Position numbers and translations under genes: made by a program. Below are positions 1-10,606 of a stretch of 64,000 nt of DNA, piece after piece (the first letter of the stretch is position 1; the number at the start of each line of letters is the position of its first letter). The stretch lies in NCBI GenBank assembly GCA_047495785.1, contig JBLDXI010000001.1:3658001-3722000 (forward strand). The letters are read 5' to 3'. The DNA comes from Lepidodermella squamata (lineage: Eukaryota; Gastrotricha). Below the pieces are notes generated by a model, which was not told the origin of the DNA, made no database searches, and was given only the letters and a program-made list of their open reading frames with translations.

Positions 1-1116
1 ATGCATGAGCAACCGCCCCCGTCACCCTTGCCGCGCGCGACAAGCCCGGCCGGGTCCTATGGGTCTCCCACGCCGCAGCCGCCGCCTAAAATGTCCGTCG
101 TAGTCGTCGCAGCTCAACAGCAGCAACAAGTTACAAACGGCACAACAAGCGGCTCGGCGACGCCCAATTCTATATCAAACGTAGCCGTGTCACCTAAACA
201 GGGCCCACCTGGCGGGCGGTCGGGGATTCTCGTCTCCCACCGCCCGTCGACGTCTTCCATCCGCAGCGGGGCGACGCTGAAAGGCTCATCCGAGCGCATT
301 TTGTCCGTTCAGGAATCGTTCGACTCGGCCTACGAGGTTCGCCTTTACGATGAGCTAACAATAGACCCGTCTCAGGTGGTCGCGAGGGCCATGGCGAAAC
401 GGGCGCCATTGCTGAAGGGAGAATCGCTATCGGACGATAATTACTCAATCACGACGCCCACTAATAAAAAATTAGCGCCCTCGTCGTTGATTTTAGCCGC
501 GGATAGCTCCGGGGGCCCGTATTTCAGCCGTCAAGCGTCGATGGCCGGTGATTTGTCACCCGTTGAGGAGCAGCCTGGGCACGAGCATGCGTCGAACTCG
601 ACCGCATCACCTGCTCATCACCCAGCAAGTAATAACAATAATAATAATAATTCCACGCCGAAAGCGACACGCTTCGTTGAATCGCCGGTCTCGCCGCCGA
701 AGCAGAAGTCGCTGCTTTCGATTTTCAAGGAGAAACGGGTGACACTGATGGAGCAGGTGAGGGGTGCGTCACCCAAGGCGGAGGCGCCGCCGCCCCTCCC
801 GCCGCCCGCGCACTCGGCGTCGGCGCATTGCGTGCCGGAATCTGGGACATACCCAGGGTACCCCCAGCAGCAGGTGATGACGCCGCAGCAGCAACGGGCG
901 CGCCAGGCGTACCACCAGGGCGGCGTGTCGCAGTCGCAGTCGATGAATAAGATGGCGGCGCAGGGTGGCCAGTCGCAGAGCCAGACGCCGCGGCAGTCGG
1001 GCGGCGGGCCTGGTCGGGGCCGGGGTCGCGGGCCGGCAGCGGGCGGCGGCGGGCCGATATCGGTCAATGCAAATATGATGGGCCGCATGGGCATGGGTGC
1101 AAGGGGTGATTCGTGA
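1..1116 (+). CDS. 3' exon of a disordered Pro/Ser/Gln-rich protein (partial)
   Basis: The frame is open from base 1 to a TGA at 1114-1116, giving 371 codons. The ATG at base 1 is probably a coincidence of the window edge, so the gene likely begins upstream. Composition is low complexity: Pro-rich at the start, a Gln run near residue 40, an Asn run near residue 215, Gln/Ser stretches, and a Gly/Arg-rich tail (GRGRGRG) that could bind RNA. A more ordered stretch around residues 105-150 contains YEVRLYDELTIDP, and another around 225-255 contains LLSIFKEKRVTLMEQV. I do not recognise the family and assign no function. An AATAAA lies about 135 bases past the stop. Confidence is high that it is coding and low for identity. 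Confidence 0.7.
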   Translation: MHEQPPPSPLPRATSPAGSYGSPTPQPPPKMSVVVVAAQQQQQVTNGTTSGSATPNSISNVAVSPKQGPPGGRSGILVSHRPSTSSIRSGATLKGSSERILSVQESFDSAYEVRLYDELTIDPSQVVARAMAKRAPLLKGESLSDDNYSITTPTNKKLAPSSLILAADSSGGPYFSRQASMAGDLSPVEEQPGHEHASNSTASPAHHPASNNNNNNNSTPKATRFVESPVSPPKQKSLLSIFKEKRVTLMEQVRGASPKAEAPPPLPPPAHSASAHCVPESGTYPGYPQQQVMTPQQQRARQAYHQGGVSQSQSMNKMAAQGGQSQSQTPRQSGGGPGRGRGRGPAAGGGGPISVNANMMGRMGMGARGDS

Positions 1117-1251
1117 CGTCGACAAGTTATGTCTGTTCACTACTATTTTTGTGTGTGTACTTCGACGGCACTTCTATGCAAATAATCATCAGACAAGGAT
1201 TTGACGCAAAATGCCGTTATTATATTATTATATGAACGTGAAACGATGAGA

Positions 1252-1257
1252 AATAAA
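1252..1257 (+). terminator. Poly(A) signal for the first gene
   Basis: A canonical AATAAA lies 136 nt after the stop of the disordered-protein exon, followed by a T-rich stretch. The position fits 3' end processing of that transcript. Confidence 0.4.
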
Positions 1258-1842
1258 AATCAACGCAATTTTCTTCGAACCGATTGTCTCTTATTATCAA
1301 TTACCTATAGCTCGAGTGTGTTTTGTTCAAGGAAATGCATTATGGGAATTATTTTCGAAAATTAATCCGAATTATATTTTATTTCGTCAAAATTTTTAAT
1401 ATTTTTCAATTCCCAACTTCAAGAGCTTCAAGTTTCGGGATCTAAAAATGTGTAACCCTAATATTAAGGTTCCAGCGCTAATCTGAACCCTTTTCGATTT
1501 TTTTGTGCAATTTCGGCTTTTTCTTTTTTGATGCCCCTGTAAATCCGGAAATTTTCCAACTATCAGCAAGGTAGAAATTTTTTCAAACTTGGCTTGCAAG
1601 GCTTCAGATATCGGAAAAATCACTGATTTGTAAAATCGATATCGGCTCTGCAGAGCCTCTGTGCTGGAGTCTCAAATTTACTCTGAAATCCTAAGTAATT
1701 TAGGATATACATATGTGGATATTTAGGATTAGGATATAGGATATATATGATCACACCTATTTCCTAGTCCTCATTTTTAGGACCGAATCTGGAATTTTTA
1801 CGCAGCGCGATTATCAAAATCGATTTTTCATAAGATTCGCAT

Positions 1843-2030
1843 AATATCTGTAGGCCGCGGCAATATCGTTTGTTCGTTCCCTTGAGTTGTTAATTTTATT
1901 GGTATCAAGTGTCTTGCCCGCATTTCGGACACTTATACAAATGCGCTAAAAAATGAAAAATGCTTTGGACAAAAATCAACCAGAAAAACACTCAAAATTC
2001 TCATTAAAACAAATTTCAAGAGCTGTGTCC
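1843..2030. repeat. Dispersed repeat A, copy 1
   Basis: This stretch closely resembles 7203-7392 in direct orientation. Both carry the shared blocks ATTGGTATCAAGT, CTTGCCCGCATTTCGGACAC and CGCTAAAAAATGAAAAA, with scattered substitutions and small indels. No coding frame is evident. The TTTCGGACA motif recurs at 3213-3222 and 9210-9220, so a family of related non-autonomous elements is likely. It ends just downstream of the E2 gene's 3' end. Confidence 0.6.
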
Positions 2031-2063
2031 TTTAAAAAATTTTATTCATTTTATTTACATGTA

Positions 2064-2636
2064 TTATTCGCACAAAAATGATAGCAGCTGAGTTGGCAAT
2101 ATAATTTTTCTGACAATGCGAGTTCTTTTATCTTTCTTCGGGACACTTTTCAAAATGACGTACCGGCAAAAATCTTGCAGGCTCGAACCGGTAAGACGCG
2201 GCTCGGCGTGGTCAAGCGTGAACTGTTCAGCCTTAGCCATGAAAATCGCTCGATTTCTGGCCTGCATTTCCGCAGGAATCATGAGAAATTTCGGGTTTTC
2301 TATGTGAGAGATTATCGCCTGAATCACGCCCCGACATGAATTTGCCGGGCTCCAATCTCGGTCGCAATAACCACTGCCACAGAGACACATCGTTCCGGTT
2401 GACTGGTCGATATTAGGGTGATAGATTTTTGTCAATAACCGGCACTTGGGCGAGGTCATTGGCCAATTTTCAGGGAATTTAATTTCGACCCAAAATGCGC
2501 CTTTATTGTAAGGCGGCTGATTCGGTTGTAGTAGTACATGCCAGTGTAATGGGTTGTGATCGGCAAACGAAATTTTATAGCCACTCTCAGCCAACTCTTG
2601 GGCTTCGAATTCTAGGCGAAGTCTACCGTCATCCAT
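2064..2636 (-). CDS. Ubiquitin-conjugating enzyme E2, UBE2L3-like
   Basis: A 190-residue E2 that would accept ubiquitin from E1 as a thioester and pass it to an E3. The N-terminal helix and first strands align with UBE2L3/UbcH7: NQPPYNKGAFWVEIKFP near residues 39-55, then the HPN motif at 73-75 and the catalytic Cys84 in GTMC. A conserved-type DWSPA follows. Two extra cysteines, Cys86 and Cys91, flank the active site, where UBE2L3 has a LPV-type sequence. The chain is about 35 residues longer than UBE2L3, with a basic tail. The whole protein is one exon starting at the ATG 2634-2636; a tttcatag just upstream could be the acceptor of a 5'UTR intron. A decayed copy of its 5' end lies at 4207-4305. 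The family call is firm; the exact orthologue is less so. Confidence 0.88.
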   Translation of the reverse strand: MDDGRLRLEFEAQELAESGYKISFADHNPLHWHVLLQPNQPPYNKGAFWVEIKFPENWPMTSPKCRLLTKIYHPNIDQSTGTMCLCGSGYCDRDWSPANSCRGVIQAIISHIENPKFLMIPAEMQARNRAIFMAKAEQFTLDHAEPRLTGSSLQDFCRYVILKSVPKKDKRTRIVRKIILPTQLLSFLCE

Positions 2637-3204
2637 ATCTATGAAATTATTAGAGCAAAGTTATAATATTGGAATTTCTCAGGTGTGTTAAATGCTTATA
2701 GAAGAGTGAAACTGCCAAAAGCTTTCAGAGATCAAGGGTCAAAGGTCGGGAAAGCGGGGGAGATAAAAGCGAGAAATTATAGATAGCAAATATATATACA
2801 AAAACACTTGCGATAAATTATTTTTCCGTCAATATCCTATTTTTTTCATGGGCGGGGAAGGCAGATATTTTCATATAGCGCTGTTGAATAAGTCTACATT
2901 CAAGCCTGTTTACGTGAGTGATAACATGTCGAGATATTTAACGATGCGCACGATACGTAGTTAAATAACGTAAACAGTCTGTAGGTGAATAATAAAGCTT
3001 CATATTATGCATTTTTTTCTTGGCAGATCCTATAATTCCTATGCCAAGAATTACGATCATCTTCAGCTGAAAGAATGAGGCTATAGAACAATACGGGGAA
3101 AAAAGCTTCTCTATTCTTGGATAATACGGAACTCTATTCTTGGAAATGCCCCACCACCGTTCTTTCTAGAGTAAACAACTCTAATTTTGGACTGCGCAAA
3201 TACG

Positions 3205-3480
3205 GGTGCCTAATTTCGGACAAATCAAGGTAAACGTTAACCCAGCCAAATTTGGTGTCGTTCCAAAGCCCTCCATGAACTGATGACGAATATCATTGTT
3301 TATAATGTTCGTTTATCTGAGTTTCACTCATGCATGTCACCTTGAAACTCAAGCCTAAAGTAGACTTTTTAGGCCGAACTTCGTCATCAATTCATAGAGG
3401 ACTTTCGAAAGACACCATATTTGGCTGGGTTGAAGTTTACCTTGATGTCCCTTGACCCTAAAATGTCCGAATTATTGGCC
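3205..3480. mobile_element. Inverted-repeat (foldback/MITE-like) element
   Basis: The left arm, about 3211-3290, is an imperfect reverse complement of the right arm, about 3380-3475. Matching blocks include AACCCAGCCAAAT, GGTGTC and TGATGACGAA, with AATTTCGGACA against AATTCGGACA near the outer ends. The spacer is roughly 90 nt and non-coding. Arms of some 80-95 nt around a short spacer suit a non-autonomous DNA element or foldback element. Target-site duplications were not established. Confidence 0.65.
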
Positions 3481-3557
3481 GAAATTTTCCAGCGAAAAAA
3501 ATTTAAAAATAATCCAGAAAATTGTTAGCAGAATTTACCTATATTTTACCTTTATTG

Positions 3558-4206
3558 TATTACCCAGGCTCTCAGCAGTGCTCAATTGCCAACAAGAAAT
3601 CAGGGCTAAAATAAAAAAACTTTCAAACAAGGTTTTGCCTATACTTGAATAGAGCAACTTCAATACTTCGAAACATGAATTAGCTACTCTTTGAACCGCC
3701 CATGCAAAAAACCAGCATATCAATAGACCATTTGATCTGATAATTCATTCGCTTTTTATTTCAGTCATTCTCTCGACTATGAAGAAGAGGTGCATAAAAT
3801 GACACATTCAAAAACGAATAAAACATGCAGAAACAACAAATTTCTAACAGCAAAAACCCGAGTAAACGAAAGTAGATATACGAATAATTTTTCAAAAATC
3901 GCGCGTAATAATTTTGATTTTATTTCTACTTTGTTATCAAGCGTTAAATTCGAATTCTAAAAATGTAAAAATTGAGGCAAGTTTTGGCTTCGATTTTTTT
4001 ATATTTCCTATCCGTTGTCTCATTCGCCCTCTATCAAGTGGGTCTGGCTCTCAGGCGCCGAGCGCAAATAAAGGTAGGTACAGTGTATAGGTTATCGGTT
4101 TTTCTTTAACGGCAACGAACGTCTTGATATCGCCTTTGTCGCTCATCGCTATTATCGTGGCTGATTCTTCGAAATCGAACCACTCGTGCACAAAATTAGC
4201 CGCGGC
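3558..4206. repeat. Segmental duplication copy of the cyclase 3' region
   Basis: Sequence from about 3558 to 4206 matches 9829-10575 in the same orientation. Long shared blocks include GCTTTTTATTTCAG, TTCTCTCGACTATGAAGAA, GACACATTCAAAAACG and TTCCTATCCGTTGTCTCATT. The 9829-10606 locus holds the intact terminal exon of the adenylyl cyclase and its 3' flank, so this copy is the derived one. It is shorter, with several internal deletions, and is abruptly joined to an E2 fragment at about 4207. Confidence 0.85.
4051..4206 (-). pseudogene. Pseudogene copy of the adenylyl cyclase last exon
   Basis: On the minus strand this reads as the end of a class III cyclase: FDFEESATIIAMSDKGDIKT, closely matching the intact exon at 10395-10606. 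Differences include an inserted Ile codon, a Gly-to-Asp change in the GKG turn, a diverged C-terminal tail with a different stop at 4051-4053, and loss of everything upstream of the AAAN residues. There is no acceptor, and the sequence runs straight into an E2 fragment. It cannot encode a cyclase. Confidence 0.8.
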
Positions 4207-4305
4207 ACGATGGGTTGTGATCGACAAAAACGAAATTTTATAACCACTCTCAGTTAAGTCTTGGGCTTCGAATTCTAGGCGAATCCTACCTTCTTCCTTC
4301 TCTTA
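4207..4305 (-). pseudogene. Pseudogene fragment of the UBE2L3-like E2 (5' end only)
   Basis: This matches the first ~30 codons of the E2 gene at about 2545-2636: the shared blocks ATGGGTTGTGATCG and CTTGGGCTTCGAATTCTAGG are nearly identical. An insertion in the AACGAAATTTTATA region shifts the frame, and the initiation codon region is altered. The fragment abuts the cyclase pseudo-exon with no spacer, so two unrelated genes have been joined in one duplicated block. Confidence 0.8.
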
Positions 4306-5048
4306 ATGAAGGTAATAAGGGCCAAGTTCTAATTTTCCAAGGCGTGGCAGTAGCTAGAAACCGCCAAGACAATTGCCAAAAATCAGATGACAGTATAAAC
4401 TGCGTTGAACTGCATCAAAAAATTCCTGTAACTTCTGGAGCAATTCAAGAATTCGAATAATTATTCAGACCCCAGGCGCACAATTTCTCGAAGAGGCAAA
4501 AGAAATTTAGGTTGCACCTCAGCAGCAACATTTTGCGCCAAAGAACAAAAACTGAAACTCGAGCACATTCAAGAATCAAAATTATTGACTGCTGACCCAG
4601 CTGAATGATACCAAGAATACCGAGTCCAAAAAATGAACTTTATTTAGGAACAAAAATGTTTCCTTCAAAATGTATATTAAAACAAAACAGATAAATATGG
4701 CGGTCAAAACGTTTTCGGATTTCATCAGCTGATCGGCGATGTACAGAAATGACTTTATTATTCAATGACTAATAAGATTTGACCGAAATTAAAAATAACA
4801 TTGTTATCAAAGTCATGAAGGTTTCTAACAATTTTACAATTTAAAGAAATAGGAATAACATTAACATATTATAGGCGTATAATCGGTAAATAAACTCATC
4901 ATATTTAGAGTACCTAGTCTTCGGGAATTTTAGAGCTTAGAAAAATGAATGAATCAGTTTGCGAAGTTTAAAACATTCGTTATTGTTGGGTATGATAATA
5001 TCACGCATATATTATAATATGATAATATACGCATCATGAATCATGCAT

Positions 5049-6418
5049 TCAGTTTTCGTGGTCTGACGTAAAGTGGCCTGAAGTCGCTCGGTCATGGAAA
5101 TCGAGATTGTAACAATATGCATCTTCACAGCCGTGAGCGAATCGGCAAGTTGTTGCAGTTTTAGTGCAACCGCCGCCCGACGTGAAGTGAACACACGGCT
5201 TGCTTTTGTAGCCACGCACGCCTTTGCCGTTGTTGCGCCTGAAAAAATCGACCTCTTCCGTCGAATGCTTGTACGCACACGAGCTGCCATGCGGGCAAGC
5301 AAAACTGTACAGGCAGAGGTCGGAATACTGCTGTTTATGCTTAGGACGCTTCGAGCTGAAAACAATGTCCCATGAATCTTCATCATCCATAAATTCGTCC
5401 AAATCCCTGCTGGTGCTGGGATCCTGATATCGCCTTGCGAAAAGACGATCGTCCTCTTGAAAACGTTGCAGATACTGAACGTACGAAACTACGTCGGAGC
5501 AACCCAGTTTGGCAGCTTTTAACTTCAACTCTTTGAAATTGACAAGCTTGTTGAAGTCGTACAATTCGATCGACTCCGAAGCTGCATCATTCGCAACTTT
5601 CGGAATTCGTTGAGCAGGCATGATAATCAGGCATAAATTTTCAGAATCCAGCCATTTTGCTCTAGTTGGAAGGCGCCACTCTTTCGTGGTGCTTTGAGCC
5701 ACGCTTTCCAAAACGGCTTTGTCGTTGAGAATTTGGTCGAAGTGGAATACAAGACTGCGCTCTCGTGGTATTGGCTTATCCGGTGACCAGACGTAGTTGG
5801 CGTAACACACTCTTTCAACTCTGTCATCAATTATCGAAGTTGTCAGTCTATTCGGGTGTTTCCTTTGCAATTCCTGAATAGCTTCCGACAAAGCCGAACG
5901 GTATGACCAAACCTGTACAACAGCAATAGAACATTGATTGGTAACTGGTAACTCAGAATTTATCGCAAATTCACCTCTATTTTCCAGTTTTTTCGCTCTA
6001 GAACTTTGACGATAGCAGGGCGAACATCCCGATCGCCTGTAAGAATGATGATAGTACCACCTACTTCTTTATATTCGATGGCAGTTTCAACAATATCTGC
6101 TGTCATTTGCGTATCAACTTCCTTTTCTCGACCGTTGAACGATCGCGAAAACTTGAAAACACCAATATTTTTCTTGGCGATGCTGCGCCACAGCGTGTCA
6201 AGCGCCGGCGGTTCAGAACCGTAGAGACGACCCTCGCGACATTCCCGGTCGTCCAGCATGATTTTGCATAGTCTGCCGATGTCGACTCGAAATCGCTGGT
6301 CATGTGTCAGAGCCGGCAGAAGGCCCAGGCGCCCTGCCATCAACTTCTGCCCCTGGATGAAGAGATTGCTGTTGTCGATAAAAATCCAACACAAATCTTT
6401 AGCTTCGCTGTCGGCCAT
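5049..6418 (-). CDS. NYN-domain (PIN-like) protein with CCCH zinc fingers
   Basis: Two exons, 6418-5975 and 5912-5049, join in phase 0 across a 62-nt intron (donor GTGAAT, acceptor TTGTACAG) to give 435 residues. The N-terminal domain has the NYN signature: FIDNSNLF with Asp15, a middle TADIV Asp, and LTGDRDV with two more acidic residues. NYN domains are PIN-like folds that often act as metal-dependent RNases. The C-terminus carries two CCCH-type fingers: C-X5-C-X5-C-X3-H near residue 350, and C-X8-C-X6-C-X3-H near 395. This suggests RNA binding and possibly RNA decay. The start was chosen at MADSEAK because the upstream sequence shows an acceptor (TTTTACAG) immediately before the coding start, and joining the upstream MTTKA exon is out of frame. 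Confidence 0.82.
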
Positions 6419-7202
6419 TAGTCGATTTTTCCTGTAAAACTTGATATTAGAAACGAATGAAGTGGAAGTGCGAAGCACCTACCGCTTTGGTGGTCATTTT
6501 TTCAAAACACAGCATTGGAAATTTCAATTTTGTTTACAAATAAAAAAAATAAATTGCAATCGAAATTCATTTTAAACATGTGTGAATAAAATGCTGTTAC
6601 CCGCTACTTTTTTGTTACCCAAGAAACTACGCCGTATCCCCGGGCAATCGCCCAGAGGACACTTGACGTCGTCGTTCCTTTTTACCTTCCCGGATTTGCT
6701 ATTTGCTACCTCACTTCATCACACCTAGCTTTGTGAATTCCTCGTGGATTGCCTAAAGAGTAATGTCGAGAAACTGGAGGAGGCAAGCAAAAGATTGAGC
6801 AAACCGACTACAAGAGACCACGCTAACATCAACATCCACGTCAAGCTTTGCAATCAAGGGACCTCAAACCTAAAACTGCACATCCTAAGGGATTACCCCA
6901 GGGGTTAGCGGGCTACAAAACAAAACTTTTTGGGCAAAGTGATCACATACATTTCACACCTCCGCTTGTGGCTAGGGCGCACAGCTTTCAAATACCGTGA
7001 AAAGAGCCGTTAAATAAAATATGAATCATCATTCGATTTAAGATTAACCATCAGTTTCTTCCGTGAATTAATCGATACCGCTCGTCGCGCCATGCGAGGT
7101 CAAAAAAAATTCCCTGTGTTGCCTATTTTGAAGTATCTAATTTTGCCCCGATTTATCAGACTGGAATTGGGAACTTTTCACACCAATGTTGGAAATGTAT
7201 TT

Positions 7203-7392
7203 CTAATAAGATATGTGATATCTATAGGCCGAGACATCATCGTCTTTATATCATACGTACATCATAATCCCTTGATATGTTAATTCTTTATTGGTATCAA
7301 GTATCTTGCCCGCATTTCGGACACTTACTAACGCGCTAAAAAATGAAAAAGCTTTGGACAAAAATTAGCCAGAAAAACAATTATACCGGGGA
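7203..7392. repeat. Dispersed repeat A, copy 2
   Basis: Direct-orientation relative of 1843-2030. It shares TATCTATAGGCCG-like sequence, TTTATTGGTATCAAGTATCTTGCCCGC and the CGCTAAAAAATGAAAAA block, in the same order with similar spacing. Non-coding. Confidence 0.6.
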
Positions 7393-8264
7393 ACGGTACA
7401 ATTTTGACTACGAAAAGGTACAACTTTGTAAAAAATTCCAGAAAATCAATCCAGGTGAATTCTTTGCAAATTTTTATACCGTTGGAATTGCCTTGTCCTG
7501 GGCATAATTGTTGTATTTTTCCACGGCCTGATTCAGGTAATTCTGAGATAAAAGGCTCGAAAGAAAGGTACAAAGATACAAAATGGACAAGCTAGTTCAA
7601 CGGAGGAGGGCTGGTTGGCAGGAAAAATGCGCCCAAGGTGTAAAAGAACTTGAACAAATTTTAGCAATAACTGAATAATGAACATTAGGGACATAAAAAA
7701 GTCCGAGAGCCATAGGATGCTCAGGTGGCGATTAAAAATTCTGTGAAGCTGAAACTATTTGGCGTTGTGCACAAGAACGCGTATGAATATCTCTGGTCAC
7801 ACGACCGCGCGAAATTCAAAACCCGCCAAGCCTCGAAGTTTTAAACGCGATTTCCTGCGAAAAAAGTGTCAAATAAAACGAAATTAAAATATCAGTACTA
7901 GTATTTGTTATTAATTTTAATAATAATTTTGAATTACAAAAATGAGGGAAAAACTAGCGAAGATCGTAATTTTTTAATGGAAAACACCGCGATCGGTTTT
8001 TTCAATTTTGTAATACGTTGCCGTCGCCGAACCTACATTTTCGTGACGGATTCAGACTGATATCTTTCATTGAAAATTAGTTTCGCTCATTTTCATTCAT
8101 AGGCCGATTTTGCCACTTACCGGCCCTCCTCCTTTGACAACTCTATGGTAATGACCTTTTTCCACTTGATTATCTAGCGTCAGCAGTGATTCATCGTGCG
8201 CGTGGTGAAAATTGAGATTTTTTATTTGGTTTTGGATTGATATATATTCAAACGATTTTTTCAA

Positions 8265-8415
8265 GCGGAATATCTTTTAGCGGAACCAAATTTGCCTTTT
8301 GCGGAACCAAACTCGAAATATGCCAAGAGTCATATTTTTAATATTTCTAAGAATTTTAGGCTAAGCATGAATTCTGAATTGAACACTGCGTGTTATAGAG
8401 AATGTTGCGCTGAAT
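8265..8415. repeat. Dispersed repeat B, copy 1
   Basis: This resembles 30500-30615 in direct orientation. Shared blocks are ATCTTTTAGCG, AAATTTGCC, AGAGTCAT, GAATTTTAGGCTAAGCATGA against GAATGTTAGACGAAGCATGA, and TTCTGAATTGAACACT. Copy 1 carries extra GGAACCAAA units that link it to the adjacent minisatellite. Non-coding. Confidence 0.6.
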
Positions 8416-8503
8416 TCACTGGTGAATTTTCTAGAATTATTGGGGCCAACTTTGACATGCAATAAATATCCAAAAAGCGATTTCAGGCCACTAGAAAATT
8501 CTA

Positions 8504-8584
8504 AAATTTGGTTCCGCTACAGCATATTTGGTTCCGATACAGCAAATTTGGTTCCGTTCACTGTAAATTTGGTTCCGGTAACAG
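8504..8584 (+). repeat. 20-21 bp minisatellite, about four units
   Basis: Four tandem units, each with the core AATTTGGTTCCG (the second has ATATTTGGTTCCG), start at about 8504, 8524, 8544 and 8565. Inter-core bases such as CTACAGC and ATACAGC vary. The reverse complement, CGGAACCAAAT, appears about 230 bp earlier at 8281-8312, so the array and repeat B are probably parts of one element. Confidence 0.7.
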
Positions 8585-9828
8585 GAAGACCCTTTTTTAA
8601 GGTATTGCTTCGAAACTTCACCAAAAATATACGATAGGTGTTAGAATCTGGGAAAACATTCTAGAACACTACTACATGAGACAGGACTCATCGAAGTACA
8701 ATTTGAAAATCGATTAAGTAATCTTTCAACGTAGTTTTTTTGAGTTGTCAAAATTTTACCTGCTGTAAAAACTCTACTGACGAGTTGTCAAAATTTCACC
8801 TCCGAATCGCTACTTTTCATGTAATTCACCTGAAACTGGCTCAATAAAATGTACTGCTCTCACCTCAATAACTACCAGCTAAACGTCAGCTTCATAAAAA
8901 TAAAAAAGTATATCTAAAACCGCCAGGGCACAGGTGAAGAGATCCAGAGAGGTGATTTTAGGTTTTTCGAGGGTTCGATTCCAAAATTCAGCAGTCAATA
9001 ATTGAATCAACTCGGGAAAACAAAATCGATGCCCTTATTCTACAGGAGCCAAGGGATTTTTTACATATTTTTCCAGAATTTTAGGAAGTCAACCGCAGGT
9101 AGGCCATTGGGTAGAAAAAAGTTGTCAAACTTGTACTTGTGAAAAGTGTACCTCTCCCCGGTACAAATTTCAAGAGCTACTGTAACGCGGTCCTTTTTCG
9201 GACAGGGTAATTTCGGACACTTTTGGATTTGAGCGTGAACTTCTCCTCAACTCTGGTAGATAGAAATACCGTTCAAAATGCAGGAGATGGCCCATCCTCG
9301 CATTTCACATGACATCTGACACAAGAAACATATTTGTTTCCGAAGAATGATTGTACTTCTTCGCAGATGTCCGCCGAGGTAAAAAAATTGCCACTTTTTT
9401 CAAACGGCAGTATGTTTTGCCGGAAAGAAGCGCGAAAGAAAGCGCATTTATTTTTGAATTTATTTTTGTACCTACCCTATGTTTGGAACAAATTAAAATA
9501 ACCCATTGGTCCTGAAATTCAGCCAGAGAAAACCTCCCACCGCGGCTTATTTCGGACCTTAGAGAATCCGGGTCAATATCCCCGATTATCCGGATTTGAT
9601 GATTTTTGACGCCGGATAACAACCATATCCGGGTGTCATCGGTGGACAGCGATGGATATTCGTCCTTCAACTATTCCGACCTTTGGCTGCGCCCCGGGCC
9701 TACATAGCAAGCCTTCAGGCCAATATCCATCGTGTTATCCACCTATGATATCCACCCGGATATTGTATACTATCTCACGAAACGCACAATTTTCGTTACA
9801 ATACATAATACATACTCCATCCATACCA

Positions 9829-10606
9829 TCCTGTATTACCCATCAGTTCTCAATTGCCACCAAGAAATCTGCGCTAAACAATAAATTTACCAAAATTTAC
9901 CTATGCTTGAAGAGATACGTCAAAGAATTAATGAATAAACCACATTCCTTGAACCGCCCATGCAAAAAATCGCCCATGCATATCAAAAGACCATTTCATG
10001 TGATCGATCATTCATTCGCTTTTTATTTCAGCCATTCTCTCGACTATGAAGAAATCATTGAAGAGGTGCATAAAATGACACATTCAAAAACGAATAAAAC
10101 ATGCAAAAACAACAAATATATAACAGCAAAATCACGATTAAACAAAAATAGATACGACTACATCGAGGACAAGACGTTGAAACACAATTGTTCAAGATCA
10201 TCAGGCAGTGAATACATTGAGATAGACGGCAAAAATACAAGTGCTCTGTATAACATTAATTCGAAAAATTGCATTAAATAATTTTGATTCATTTCTATCA
10301 TTTATCGCTCGTAATTGCAAAAAATTATATGGATTGAGGCAAGAAGTTGAGGAAAGTTTTGGCTTCGCCTGTTTTATGCTTCCTATCCGTTGTCTCATTC
10401 GCCCTCTATCAAATGGGCCTGGATCTCAGGCGCCGGGGCCAAGTGAAGGTAAGTTATCGGTTTTTCTTTCACGGCAACGAACGTCTTGATATCGCCCTTG
10501 CCGCTCATCGCTATCGTGGCCGATTCTTCGAAATCAAACCGCTCGTGCAGCAACTCAGCCGCAGCTTCGCTCACCTGAATCACGCATTCGTCGTCGCCGG
10601 ATGACG
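9829..10606. repeat. Segmental duplication, parental copy
   Basis: This holds the intact terminal exon of the adenylyl cyclase (10395-10606, minus) and its 3' flank, and it matches 3558-4206. TTTATT at about 10020-10026 is AATAAA on the minus strand, a plausible poly(A) signal for the cyclase transcript. Long plus-strand frames here (for example 9652-10281) are antisense to the 3'UTR and have no recognisable content. Confidence 0.75.

Larger units (their letters stand above)
6480..9828. other. AT-rich intergenic region without a supported gene
   Basis: About 3.3 kb between the NYN gene 5' end and the duplicated cyclase 3' flank. Open frames here are short, lack start and splice context, and resemble nothing. 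It contains dispersed repeat A copy 2 (7203-7392), dispersed repeat B copy 1 (8265-8415), a four-unit minisatellite (8504-8584), and TTTCGGACA-containing sequence around 9195-9225. Confidence 0.6.

Noticed and set aside
618-1140. Long minus-strand frames opposite the first gene
   Set aside because: Pro/Arg/His-rich complements of the low-complexity plus-strand exon, with no independent support.
6480-6500. Upstream exon MTTKA for the NYN gene
   Set aside because: The GTAGGT donor at about 6480 joins the next exon out of frame in every phase tried, so translation is placed at MADSEAK and the upstream part is treated as 5'UTR.
9652-10281. 209-codon plus-strand frame
   Set aside because: It is antisense to the cyclase 3' flank, rich in Lys/Asn/Ile from AT-rich DNA, not preserved in the duplicate at 3558-4206, and matches nothing.
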